Source: Bacteroidales bacterium (lineage in GTDB: Bacteria > Bacteroidota > Bacteroidia > Bacteroidales > UBA12170). From it: 64,000 bases of DNA. A program made the translations under genes and the position numbers. Location of the stretch: assembly GCA_016744655.1 (NCBI GenBank), contig JADGDY010000006.1, forward strand, positions 1 through 64,000, in the 5' to 3' direction. This document shows, piece by piece, positions 37,454-45,627 of this stretch. Each line of letters opens with the position of its first letter. Positions within the stretch are counted from its first letter, which is position 1. The notes under the pieces are model-generated. The model was not told the origin of the DNA and did no database searches. It saw nothing but the letters and a program-made list of their open reading frames with translations.

Positions 37454-37960
37454 TCAAACACCATTTACAATAACTACTGAGTTCTCCTTCGTGGTTAGGT
37501 TAATTGTGATAGTCCAATAACAATTTCCACCATCATTTACTACAAAAAGTTTGTTTCTCCAATCGAAGGGCTCCCAAACGGTTTTTTCATCAACTTCTAT
37601 TGGTGTTTGGAGGATTCTACAAAACGCATTAATTCTAACTATTTTATGATTATTATCATCAAAGTAGAAAACGTATTGTCTGTAGTAATCTTTGATTTGT
37701 AATAATATTGGTTCTTTTAAAAAATTAAATTCCCCATTTTTAATTGTTTTCTTAAGAATGTTTTCAGTATCATTGAAGTCATCCATTGTGGGTTGGAATA
37801 GTCTGTAATTATTGCTACTTAACCATTTTTTGGTTACTTCATCTGAGATAACAGCAACTTTATCATCATCTAATTCTTCAATACATGAATTATTGTTACA
37901 ATTCTCAGACAACAAACAAGATGTAAGAAATATTATTAAAATAAATGCAAGCTTTTTCAT
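37454..37960 (-). CDS. Small lipoprotein of unknown function
   Basis: 168 residues with a lipobox (LIIFLTSCLLSENCN); several Cys occur just after it (SENCNNNSC). The remaining sequence is mixed alpha/beta with no motif I recognise: DEVTKKWLSSNNYRLFQP, then a beta-rich C-terminal half ending SVVIVNGV. It lies 19 bases downstream of the response-regulator kinase gene on the same strand, so it may be the third gene of the DUF4136-kinase transcript. No function can be proposed. Confidence 0.7.
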   Translation of the reverse strand: MKKLAFILIIFLTSCLLSENCNNNSCIEELDDDKVAVISDEVTKKWLSSNNYRLFQPTMDDFNDTENILKKTIKNGEFNFLKEPILLQIKDYYRQYVFYFDDNNHKIVRINAFCRILQTPIEVDEKTVWEPFDWRNKLFVVNDGGNCYWTITINLTTKENSVVIVNGV

Positions 37961-37979
37961 TTCTTAAACTGTGAGAAAA

Positions 37980-39113
37980 CTACTTACACAATCTAAAACG
38001 AGTGGTGAATGTAAAGCAAGAACCTTCACCCTTTTTACTTTCCAGTTTTATATCTCCACCCATAATTTGACTTAACCTTTTGGAAATACTTAAACCAAGA
38101 CCACTACCACCAAATCTTCTGGTAATGGTTTGATTGCTTTGGGAGAATGGTCTAAAAATGTCTTTTTGCTCATCTGGACTCATCCCTATTCCATTGTCAC
38201 ACACTTCGGTATTGATGATTAAATGATTCTCGCTATGGCTATCTATTTTCACAGTTAGTTTCACTTCGCCATCTTTCGTAAACTTATTGGCGTTCCCCAA
38301 TAGGTTATATAAAATTTGCTTGTAACGCGTGATGTCTCCAGATAATAATGTTGGAATATCCTCCTCAATTTTTAAAACAAATCTATTATTATTGGTAGTG
38401 TTTTGTATTTCGTAGGATTTAATCATCAATTCCAGATCTTTCTTCAAATTGAAATGAGATCTATCTAATTCAATCTGGCCCATCTCAATTTTAGAATAAT
38501 CCACTAAGTCATTCAATAAACGCGACATATGATCAGTAGAAGAGGTAAGAATATTAAGATAGGTAAGTAATTCAGGATCTTTAATATCATCTCTCATTAA
38601 ATCAGCAATACTTGATATCACGCCTAAAGGGTTTCTAATTTCATGGCTTACTGTTCCAACTGCTAAAATCTTATCTTCAAGTGCTTTTAGTGATTTTGCT
38701 TTTTCAAGCTCAAGGTCTCTACGTGCTTGTTCAATCTCAAGGAAAATAAGTACCTTAGATTGTAAGATTTCCATGTTAAGGGGTTTGGTCATATAATCCA
38801 CCCCACCTTTTCTATAACCCTTAAAAATACTGAACTCATCGAAATAAACTCCACTAATGAAAATGATTGGTGTTTTGCTATTTCTATAACCACTCTGGAT
38901 AATTTCTGCCAATTGATATCCGTCCATTTCTGGCATTTGAACATCGAAGATCAGTAGTGCATAATTCTTACTATTGATCCAATATATAGCTTCTTTAGCT
39001 TTGGTAGTAGTATCAATAGTTGCATCTAAATGCCTTAATGCTGCGGCAGTGGTTACTAAGTTTTGCCTGTCATCATCAACTATTAATACACATGGTTTTT
39101 CACTGAGTTCCAT
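37980..39113 (-). CDS. Response regulator-histidine kinase fusion (REC, HisKA, HATPase)
   Basis: 377-residue soluble protein with the receiver first: LIVDDDRQN near residue 11, phospho-Asp in IFDVQMPEMDG, TKPLNMEIL. A short helical linker leads to HisKA with VSHEIRNPLGVIS near 155 and HATPase with LLGNANKF and FGGSGLGLSISKRLS. This layout marks an internal member of a phosphorelay whose kinase activity is set by phosphorylation of its own receiver rather than by a sensory domain. It begins 6 bases after the DUF4136 lipoprotein gene, suggesting one operon. A cross-talk partner could be the nearby hybrid kinase, but nothing proves this. Confidence 0.9.
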   Translation of the reverse strand: MELSEKPCVLIVDDDRQNLVTTAAALRHLDATIDTTTKAKEAIYWINSKNYALLIFDVQMPEMDGYQLAEIIQSGYRNSKTPIIFISGVYFDEFSIFKGYRKGGVDYMTKPLNMEILQSKVLIFLEIEQARRDLELEKAKSLKALEDKILAVGTVSHEIRNPLGVISSIADLMRDDIKDPELLTYLNILTSSTDHMSRLLNDLVDYSKIEMGQIELDRSHFNLKKDLELMIKSYEIQNTTNNNRFVLKIEEDIPTLLSGDITRYKQILYNLLGNANKFTKDGEVKLTVKIDSHSENHLIINTEVCDNGIGMSPDEQKDIFRPFSQSNQTITRRFGGSGLGLSISKRLSQIMGGDIKLESKKGEGSCFTFTTRFRLCK

Positions 39114-39119
39114 TTGGGT

Positions 39120-39698
39120 TTATTTTGTGGCTTCGAGCGGAAAGTCTTTAAATAGTTTTTGCATCACTAGTTTAATTCCTTCTCCATCACCCTTACCTTT
39201 TTTGTGAGATTTTATAGTCTTCTTAGCAATTCCTTGCCAAGCTAGTTGTTTCTTTTTCACATCTAATAAATCTACAATTAATGTTCCTTCTTCGTAATCG
39301 TAGCTGTGCATGGTTCCTGCTACAGAAACACCACCTGGGTTGTTATATCCCCAAGGGCCATAATAGTATCCAACAGTAGGTCCTGAAGAATAGAAATCGT
39401 TATAAGTTGCGGTTCCTGTTTTCTGATCAACAATTAGAAATAGATTCACAACTAAGTCTGTTTTTCCTTCTCCTTTTACAAATCCTAATTTTTCCAATTC
39501 AAATGATGTGGCATCTCTAAATCTTTTTTTATCACGCTCACTTAAAATTTCATCACTTTGTTTATTCCATTGTACGTAAGAGTATGTTTTGTATTGTTTA
39601 AAGTCGACTTGAGGATCGTAATCAACGGTAACCTTAGTAAGGTTGCATGATGTAAATGCAAGAGCAAGAATAATTAGTAATGGGAAAAGTTTATTCAT
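39120..39698 (-). CDS. DUF4136 domain lipoprotein
   Basis: 192 residues, lipobox ALAFTSCNL, then VDYDPQVDFKQYKTYSYVQW, the usual DUF4136 opening. ELEKLGFVKGEGKTDLVVNLFLIV and a C-terminal LLDVKKKQLAWQGIAKKTI follow. A Gly/Tyr-rich loop (GYYYGPWGYNNPGG) lies in the middle. The family consists of periplasm-facing lipoproteins of unknown role. It leads an operon with the response-regulator kinase. Confidence 0.88.
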   Translation of the reverse strand: MNKLFPLLIILALAFTSCNLTKVTVDYDPQVDFKQYKTYSYVQWNKQSDEILSERDKKRFRDATSFELEKLGFVKGEGKTDLVVNLFLIVDQKTGTATYNDFYSSGPTVGYYYGPWGYNNPGGVSVAGTMHSYDYEEGTLIVDLLDVKKKQLAWQGIAKKTIKSHKKGKGDGEGIKLVMQKLFKDFPLEATK

Positions 39699-39821
39699 AA
39701 TGGATAATTTAATTCGGTTTATAATATTAAAGATACTTGTTTATACAAAGAAAATCAAATATTTTCAATTTATCTTGAAAAACTTGAAAAAGGAATGCTA
39801 TGAAAATAGGGGATGATGTAA

Positions 39822-40430
39822 CTATATTTTGTCTTTAGATTCTTTAAGAACATTGTAGAGGAATTCACGAGCTCTAAATAATTGAGCTTTAACAGTTCCT
39901 AGAGGAAGCTCTAATTCTTCTGATATTTCTTCATAGGAATACTCCTTAAAATATCTCAACTCCACCAAGGTTTTATAATGAGGCTTTAGCTTGTCGACGA
40001 TTCCTCTCATCAACTGAATTTTTTGTTGCTTGATAAATGATTCCTCTGGGTCTAATCCTCCAGATTCAATGTTTTGAGCCATATCTGGGCCCTCCTCATT
40101 GTTTGAGAATGGTTTGTCGATACTTAAAGTACGCTGCTTCTTCTTTCTAATGAAATCGATAGCATTATTGGTAGCTATCTTAAAAAGCCAAGTACTAAAA
40201 GCATATTTAGGAGAATAGGATTTAATATTTTTAAATGCCTTACCAAAAGCCTCAATGGTTAAATCTTCAGCATCGGTAGCATTATTTGTCATTTTGAGGA
40301 GCATGAAGTAAAGGCTATCCCTATAGTTTTTCATCAAGTCGGCGTATGCGTCCTGATTACCTTTTAGGGCCAGTAAAACTAATTCGTAGTCTCTTTGAGC
40401 TTTATGAGTCAGCTTATTGTTTACTTCCAT
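39822..40430 (-). CDS. ECF-type RNA polymerase sigma factor
   Basis: 202 residues with sigma region 2 (YRDSLYFMLLKMTNNATDAEDLTIEAFGKAFKN, near residue 40; TWLFKIATNNAIDFIRKKKQ near 83) and region 4 (LVELRYFKEYSYEEISEELELPLGTVKAQLFRAREFL, near 155). A charged acidic linker joins them. No anti-sigma factor gene is adjacent, so its control is not visible here. The gene overlaps the end of the glycosyltransferase gene by 10 bases and ought to be translated from the same mRNA. Confidence 0.93.
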   Translation of the reverse strand: MEVNNKLTHKAQRDYELVLLALKGNQDAYADLMKNYRDSLYFMLLKMTNNATDAEDLTIEAFGKAFKNIKSYSPKYAFSTWLFKIATNNAIDFIRKKKQRTLSIDKPFSNNEEGPDMAQNIESGGLDPEESFIKQQKIQLMRGIVDKLKPHYKTLVELRYFKEYSYEEISEELELPLGTVKAQLFRAREFLYNVLKESKDKI

Positions 40431-41542
40431 TGATTTTTAGTGTAGATAGTGTTACTCATTACCAATAAACTATTGAGTAAAAAGATAAACAATTCTAATA
40501 TTGGCGAAGGTAAAAATAATTTCTTTTCGTTGAGCTTATTCATGCTAGTTTTCTGGATAACCATAAAACTAATTAATCGAACACCCAAAATTCCTAATAC
40601 ATAGTAAAATAGAAAGCCACTAAACATTTGATATGCAAATAGAGAATAAAATACTAATAGACTAAAAGGGTATAAACTCAATACCAATTGGTGTCTTTTC
40701 TTGTATAATTTGCCTGCAGAGAGGTGTCTTTTCTTTTGTTTTATCCACTGTCCAAATGTGGTTTTAGGAACACTATAGGTAAAACTATCTGGATTTACAC
40801 AAATTTTCACATTATTGCTTTTTGCTGTTTCGTTTACAAATAAATCGTCATCGCCAGAAGCAACTTTGTAATGCGAAATAAAACCATTGTTCTTATAAAA
40901 CAAAGATTTGGTATAGGCTAAATTTCTACCAACACCCATATATGGCATTTTTGCCAATGCAAAAGATAAATATTGAAGTGCAGTAAAATAACTATAATAT
41001 CTAATTAGAGAATTTAATATTCCTTTTTGTGGTTGATATGGTCCATAACCCAGTATGATTTGAGTTTGATCATCAAATCCCATTTGCATATTCCTGATCC
41101 AATTTTTGCTATTTACCTGGCAATCAGAATCTGTAAGTAGTAATATTTCGTGTTTTGCGGATTTTATACCTATAGAAAGAGGGAATTTCTTTCCTGGATA
41201 AAAGCTAACACTGTGGTTCATATTCACTACTTTTAGATGGTCGTATTGATTACTCAATCTATCAAGAAGCGCCATGGTTTCATCGTCCGAGCGATCATTC
41301 ACCACCACCACTTCATATTCTGGATAGTCTTGTGTTAAAATACTAGGTAAGTGTTTTTGTAAGAAGAAGTAGTCATCACGAGTAGTAATTACTACAGAAA
41401 CTGGTTTCTCGATTCGTTTATCCACTTTGGGTTTATAAAAAGCCAAGCGACCAAATATAAACCAGATATAAATCATCTGGATTAGAAAGGTCAGTGAAAA
41501 AACACCAAAAACAATTATGTTTATGTCGTAGAAATTGATCAT
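40421..41542 (-). CDS. Membrane-bound family 2 glycosyltransferase
   Basis: 373 residues. One helix near the start (IIVFGVFSLTFLIQMIYIWFIF), a cytosolic GT-A domain (SVVITTRDDYFFLQKHLPSIL; TDSDCQVN as the DxD metal motif; SGDDDLF; QWIKQKKRH as the acceptor/QxxRW-like motif), and about three C-terminal helices. It resembles processive or polyprenyl-linked family 2 enzymes; the sugar and acceptor are unknown. It is the upstream partner of the ECF sigma gene, with the last 10 bases shared. Confidence 0.9.
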   Translation of the reverse strand: MINFYDINIIVFGVFSLTFLIQMIYIWFIFGRLAFYKPKVDKRIEKPVSVVITTRDDYFFLQKHLPSILTQDYPEYEVVVVNDRSDDETMALLDRLSNQYDHLKVVNMNHSVSFYPGKKFPLSIGIKSAKHEILLLTDSDCQVNSKNWIRNMQMGFDDQTQIILGYGPYQPQKGILNSLIRYYSYFTALQYLSFALAKMPYMGVGRNLAYTKSLFYKNNGFISHYKVASGDDDLFVNETAKSNNVKICVNPDSFTYSVPKTTFGQWIKQKKRHLSAGKLYKKRHQLVLSLYPFSLLVFYSLFAYQMFSGFLFYYVLGILGVRLISFMVIQKTSMNKLNEKKLFLPSPILELFIFLLNSLLVMSNTIYTKNQWK

Positions 41543-41717
41543 TTAAGCTTTTTTTACAAGAAACGAAAGTACAAAAGCCAAGGACATTATTTTTACGTCC
41601 AGAGCATATTTACTAAAGACCATTTGTTGATAAAAATGAATGCATGGAAGAATCACTTTTTCTTGAAATCGTTAACAATTAATAACTTACAAAAATAGCA
41701 GACAAAGAGGCATTTTC

Positions 41718-41725
41718 TATCTTTG
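41718..41725 (+). promoter_or_regulatory. Candidate -7 promoter element of tgt-lptF/G
   Basis: TATCTTTG matches TAnnTTTG, 16 bases before the tgt ATG at 41742. Confidence 0.55.
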
Positions 41726-41741
41726 CAAAAAATAGAATAAC

Positions 41742-42872
41742 ATGGATTTTCGGATTGATAAAATAGACGATAAAAGTAAAGCAAGAGCGGGGGAAATCAC
41801 AACCGATCATGGGAAAATACAAACTCCAATATTTATGCCTGTGGGTACTGCCGGTGCAGTAAAAGCAGTTCATATGCGTGATATAAAGGAAGATACCGAT
41901 GCGCAAATCATATTAGGAAATACTTACCATTTGTATTTACGTCCAGGTATGGAGATTATGGAAGCAGCTGGAGGATTGCATAAATTTAATGGTTGGGACC
42001 GTCCCATTCTTACGGATAGCGGGGGATACCAAGTTTATAGTTTAGCGGGCACGAGAAAGCTTACTGAGGAGGGTGTTCTTTTTCAATCTCATATTGATGG
42101 TTCAAGGCATATGTTTACTCCAGAAAGAGTAATGGATATTGAAAGAAGCATTGGAGCTGATATTATGATGGCTTTTGATGAATGTACTCCTTATCCTTGT
42201 GATTACGATTATGCTAGAAAATCCATGGAAATGACCCACCGTTGGTTAGACCGATGTGTGAATCAATTTAAAAACACAGATGATAAATATGGACACAAGC
42301 AAGCCCTATTCCCAATTGTACAGGGAAGTACTTATAACGATTTAAGAAAGCGTTCGGCAGAATATATTGCCAATGTTGGAGCTGAGGGAAATGCCATAGG
42401 TGGTTTATCGGTTGGTGAGCCAGCAGAGATGATGTATGAAATGACCGAGCAGGTTTGTGATATTTTACCGAAGGATAAACCTCGTTATTTGATGGGAGTT
42501 GGAACTCCAGTTAATATTTTAGAAGGAATAGCTTTGGGAGTGGATATGTTTGACTGTGTGATGCCTACTCGAAATGGAAGAAATGGAATGTTGTTCACCA
42601 GCGAAGGAATCATTAATATAAAAAATAAGAAATGGGAGAAAGACTTTAGCCCAGTTGATCCAAATGGATTTTCTTTTGTGGATAGTATTTATACAAAAGC
42701 CTATATCCGCCATTTATTTGTAGCTAAAGAAACCTTAGGCCCAATGGCTGCTAGTTTACATAATCTTCGCTTTTATTTATGGTTGGTAGCAGAGGCTAGA
42801 AAACATATCTTAGCAGGCGATTTCGCTACTTGGAAAAACATGATGGTACCCAAACTACAGAACAGACTATAA
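41742..42872 (+). CDS. tgt: tRNA-guanine transglycosylase (queuosine pathway)
   Basis: Exchanges guanine-34 of GUN-anticodon tRNAs for preQ1. 376 residues. Active-site features: DSGGYQV near residue 89, FDECTPYP near 144, GGLSVGEP near 220 and the nucleophile region FDCVMPTRNGRNG near 267. The usual C-terminal zinc site (Cys-x-Cys-x2-Cys, then His) is not there: the place where it should be, near residue 305, reads DPNGFSFVDS with no Cys, although the later AYIRHLF His remains. So this enzyme probably folds without zinc; whether this holds for the whole clade should be checked. It is co-transcribed with the LptF/G gene 3 bases on. Confidence 0.96.
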   Translation: MDFRIDKIDDKSKARAGEITTDHGKIQTPIFMPVGTAGAVKAVHMRDIKEDTDAQIILGNTYHLYLRPGMEIMEAAGGLHKFNGWDRPILTDSGGYQVYSLAGTRKLTEEGVLFQSHIDGSRHMFTPERVMDIERSIGADIMMAFDECTPYPCDYDYARKSMEMTHRWLDRCVNQFKNTDDKYGHKQALFPIVQGSTYNDLRKRSAEYIANVGAEGNAIGGLSVGEPAEMMYEMTEQVCDILPKDKPRYLMGVGTPVNILEGIALGVDMFDCVMPTRNGRNGMLFTSEGIINIKNKKWEKDFSPVDPNGFSFVDSIYTKAYIRHLFVAKETLGPMAASLHNLRFYLWLVAEARKHILAGDFATWKNMMVPKLQNRL

Positions 42873-42875
42873 TAC

Positions 42876-43958
42876 ATGCTTAAGAAGATTGATAGATACA
42901 TCATTAAGAAGTTTTTAGGGACTTTCTTTTATGCCATTACACTATTGGCAGGTGTGATTATTGTTTTTGATTTATCGGAAAAGATTCAGGATTTATTGGA
43001 GAATAAAGCTCCAGTTTATGAGATTATCTTCTCGTATTACTTGAACTTCTTGCCTTACTTTATCAATCTTTTTAGCTATTTATTTGTCTTTATTTCCGTG
43101 ATATTCTTCACTTCTAAATTGGCTACTAATACCGAAATTATTGCCATCCTCAGTAGTGGAGTTAGTTTTAGGAGGCTCTTGAGACCCTATATGATTGCCG
43201 CTACTTTTTTGGCGCTCATGTCTTTTGTTTTAGGAAACTTTGTGATCCCACATACCAATGTGAAGATGCGGGAATTCAAGCAGAAATACATTTCCAACTT
43301 GAAGATGGATCGGGGCCAAAATATTCATTTTCAGATATCGCGGAATAATTTTGTTTATGTGGAACGATATGATCCAAGAACCATGTCGGCTATGAAGTTT
43401 TCCTTGGAACAATTTGATGATGAGGGGAGTCTAATTTATAAACTCAACAGTGGAAAAGCCATATACGATACTATAGATGGAAATTGGACCATTAAAGATT
43501 TTTATATCCGCGAAATTGATGGGCTAAAAGAAGTACTTACCAAAGGCTCCGAAATGGATACTACCTTAGCTTTGATTCCAAAGGATTTGATTTTGATCAA
43601 GGAGGATTACGAGGTCATGGATTTCTTTGAAATCAATAAGTTCATCAAAGATCAGAAGATGAAAGGCGCTGGAAATGTGATTCAGTACGAAGTGGAACAA
43701 CAAAAGCGAACTGCCTATCCGTTTGCAGCACTTATTCTCACATTAATTGGAGTTTCACTTTCTTCTAGGAAGGTAAGAGGAGGAATGGGTATGCATTTAG
43801 GTCTTGGAATTGCTCTCACCTTTATCTATATCCTCTTTATGCAATTTGCGACGGTATTTGCGGTATATGGAGGCTTGTCACCAATTTTAGCTGCTTGGAT
43901 TCCTAATATTGTGTTTTCTTTTATTGCTTTTTATTTAGTTAGGAATGCTCCTAAGTAA
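42876..43958 (+). CDS. LptF/LptG family lipopolysaccharide-export permease
   Basis: Inner-membrane subunit of the LptB2FG ABC transporter, which extracts LPS and feeds it to the Lpt bridge. 360 residues: two helices near 15-35 and 55-80, a third near 103-125, a periplasmic beta-jellyroll domain (about 130-270) and three C-terminal helices with AFPFAALILTLIGVSLSSRK-like wording. Start MLKKIDRYIIKKFLGTFFYAI is characteristic. F and G cannot be told apart with confidence. Linkage to tgt is common in this phylum. Confidence 0.92.
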   Translation: MLKKIDRYIIKKFLGTFFYAITLLAGVIIVFDLSEKIQDLLENKAPVYEIIFSYYLNFLPYFINLFSYLFVFISVIFFTSKLATNTEIIAILSSGVSFRRLLRPYMIAATFLALMSFVLGNFVIPHTNVKMREFKQKYISNLKMDRGQNIHFQISRNNFVYVERYDPRTMSAMKFSLEQFDDEGSLIYKLNSGKAIYDTIDGNWTIKDFYIREIDGLKEVLTKGSEMDTTLALIPKDLILIKEDYEVMDFFEINKFIKDQKMKGAGNVIQYEVEQQKRTAYPFAALILTLIGVSLSSRKVRGGMGMHLGLGIALTFIYILFMQFATVFAVYGGLSPILAAWIPNIVFSFIAFYLVRNAPK

Positions 43959-44132
43959 GAAAAATGATTTTCTATAGTTGATATTTAAGCTTCATGCGTT
44001 AGAGGTAAATTAGAAAAAAACTCTCAATATTTAAAAACAAAAATCGAATCCAAAAAGAAAGAAATTCACTTTTGGCACGGTTCTAGAATATTTTAGTAGC
44101 AGATTTCTATTATTAACTAAAACCCATGCCTT

Positions 44133-45362
44133 ATGAAAAAGCTAATCGTAATACTCGTAATAAGCCTTATTAGTTTGAGTCAATTAATGGCTCAAAATGT
44201 TACAACAATAGAGGCAAAATCTTTTGATATAAGTGATAATCTAGATCTAGATGCTGTAGCTTCCATTTTTGGAGAAGCTAGGAATTTGGAGGATTTTGAG
44301 AACAAACTCAACAATCCACGATTACGATTGTCCAATTTAGATTTAAATGAGGATGGTTTGGTAGATTATCTTCGTGTTATTGAAACATCAGAATATGGTA
44401 TCAATCTCATTACTATTCAAGCACTAGTTGCAAGAGATTTATTTCAAGATGTAGCAGTAATTAGTGTTGAGAAAGATTATAGAGGACATACTACAGTTCA
44501 GGTGGTTGGAGATGTTTATATGTACGGACCCAATTATATTATTCAACCTGTCTATGTTCATACACCTGTGATTTGGGCATGGTTTAGAGGTCCTTATTAT
44601 AGTTCTTGGAGATCACCTTACCATTGGGGATATTACCCTACATATTATCACCACCGCAGAGCTTGTCATCCACATCAATATCATAACAATGTGTATGTTC
44701 ATATCAATGTACATAACTCCTATCACAGAACACATCATAGAGTTTCCACTGCTTCTGTTCATATGCAGAAAAGAAATAGAAGTAATGATTATGGACGAAA
44801 TAACCCACATAGATCATTTGCAAAGAGAAACAATGGTGTTAAAAACAGAGCCGATTTAAACAGAAGAAGAGGTATTGCAACAGCATCCACTTCAAATAGA
44901 AACAGTAGGAATAATGTATATTCACAAAGAACTAGAACTAATGTTTCTTCCAGTAGAGATGTGCAAAATCAACGAGGGACTTCTTCTGTTAGAAAAGGAA
45001 GAAATACACAAGTAAGAAACGTTAGGCAAACCGTATCAAGCAACAGAACTGGCAGAAATGCCCAAAATCAATATAGACAAGCCTCTACCCAACAAAGAAG
45101 AGGAAGTTCAAGTAGATCAACAATGAGTAGTTCATCAGTTCAAAGACAGGATAGAAAGTCAAGCCAAGCTCAGTATACCAGTAGACAAAATACTAAGTCC
45201 AATAGAAATCAATCATCTAGAACACGATCTGCTGTGTCTAATTCTTCTAGGTCAAATGCTAAAGCAACAGTATCAGCTAATAGGCAATCAACTCAAAAAC
45301 GAATTGCAAAATCCAATAGCAGATCTGCAAACTCTAGAAAAGCAACAAGAAGCAACGGATAA
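44133..45362 (+). CDS. Secreted EF-hand-like protein with aromatic segment and basic low-complexity tail (paralogue 1)
   Basis: 409 residues. A signal peptide ends LSQLMAQ. The conserved head (21-135) contains SNLDLNEDGLVDYLRVIE, a Ca-binding DxNxDGxxD loop, and VISVEKDYRGHTTVQVVGDVYMYG. An aromatic stretch (WAWFRGPYYSSWRSPYHWGYYP) and a His-rich part follow. From about 205 to the end the chain is disordered and very rich in Arg, Ser, Asn and Gln. I do not recognise a named family. The product should be exported and strongly positive, so binding to polysaccharide, DNA or the cell surface is conceivable. A close paralogue follows at 45628. Confidence 0.8.
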   Translation: MKKLIVILVISLISLSQLMAQNVTTIEAKSFDISDNLDLDAVASIFGEARNLEDFENKLNNPRLRLSNLDLNEDGLVDYLRVIETSEYGINLITIQALVARDLFQDVAVISVEKDYRGHTTVQVVGDVYMYGPNYIIQPVYVHTPVIWAWFRGPYYSSWRSPYHWGYYPTYYHHRRACHPHQYHNNVYVHINVHNSYHRTHHRVSTASVHMQKRNRSNDYGRNNPHRSFAKRNNGVKNRADLNRRRGIATASTSNRNSRNNVYSQRTRTNVSSSRDVQNQRGTSSVRKGRNTQVRNVRQTVSSNRTGRNAQNQYRQASTQQRRGSSSRSTMSSSSVQRQDRKSSQAQYTSRQNTKSNRNQSSRTRSAVSNSSRSNAKATVSANRQSTQKRIAKSNSRSANSRKATRSNG

Positions 45363-45418
45363 GGTAGGGCTCTTTGATAACCTAGAAACCTATATAATTA
45401 AGAAGTAAATTGTTTAAT

Positions 45419-45465
45419 AACCTATTATATCACTAGACTCTCAGAATCTAGTGATATAATAGGTT
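45419..45465. repeat. Perfect 19-base inverted repeat between the two paralogues
   Basis: AACCTATTATATCACTAGA (45419-45437) is perfectly answered at 45447-45465 with a 9-base loop. Only three T follow, so it may act as a bidirectional AT-rich terminator or mark an old insertion. Confidence 0.7.
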
Positions 45466-45599
45466 TATTGTAATTGATTGATTAGATTCCCTTCTCAAAT
45501 AAAAACCATGATTTAGAATGTCAATGAGAATATTCTTTTATGGTTGATTTTATTGCGTCAAAAATTATTTTATTAAGACTTATGAAATACAAAATCAAT

Positions 45600-45607
45600 T
45601 ACATTTG
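45600..45607 (+). promoter_or_regulatory. Candidate -7 promoter element of paralogue 2
   Basis: TACATTTG matches TAnnTTTG, 20 bases before the ATG at 45628, suggesting the second paralogue is transcribed independently of the first. Confidence 0.5.
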
Positions 45608-45627
45608 TATCAAAATAATTTTAAATT

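Noticed and set aside
37980-39113. Truncated hybrid kinase
   Set aside because: The receiver-first layout is a known intact architecture; both ends read through complete domains, so there is no sign of truncation.
45419-45465. Possible CRISPR repeat or IS end at the perfect palindrome
   Set aside because: Only one copy, no spacers, no transposase and no direct repeats beside it.
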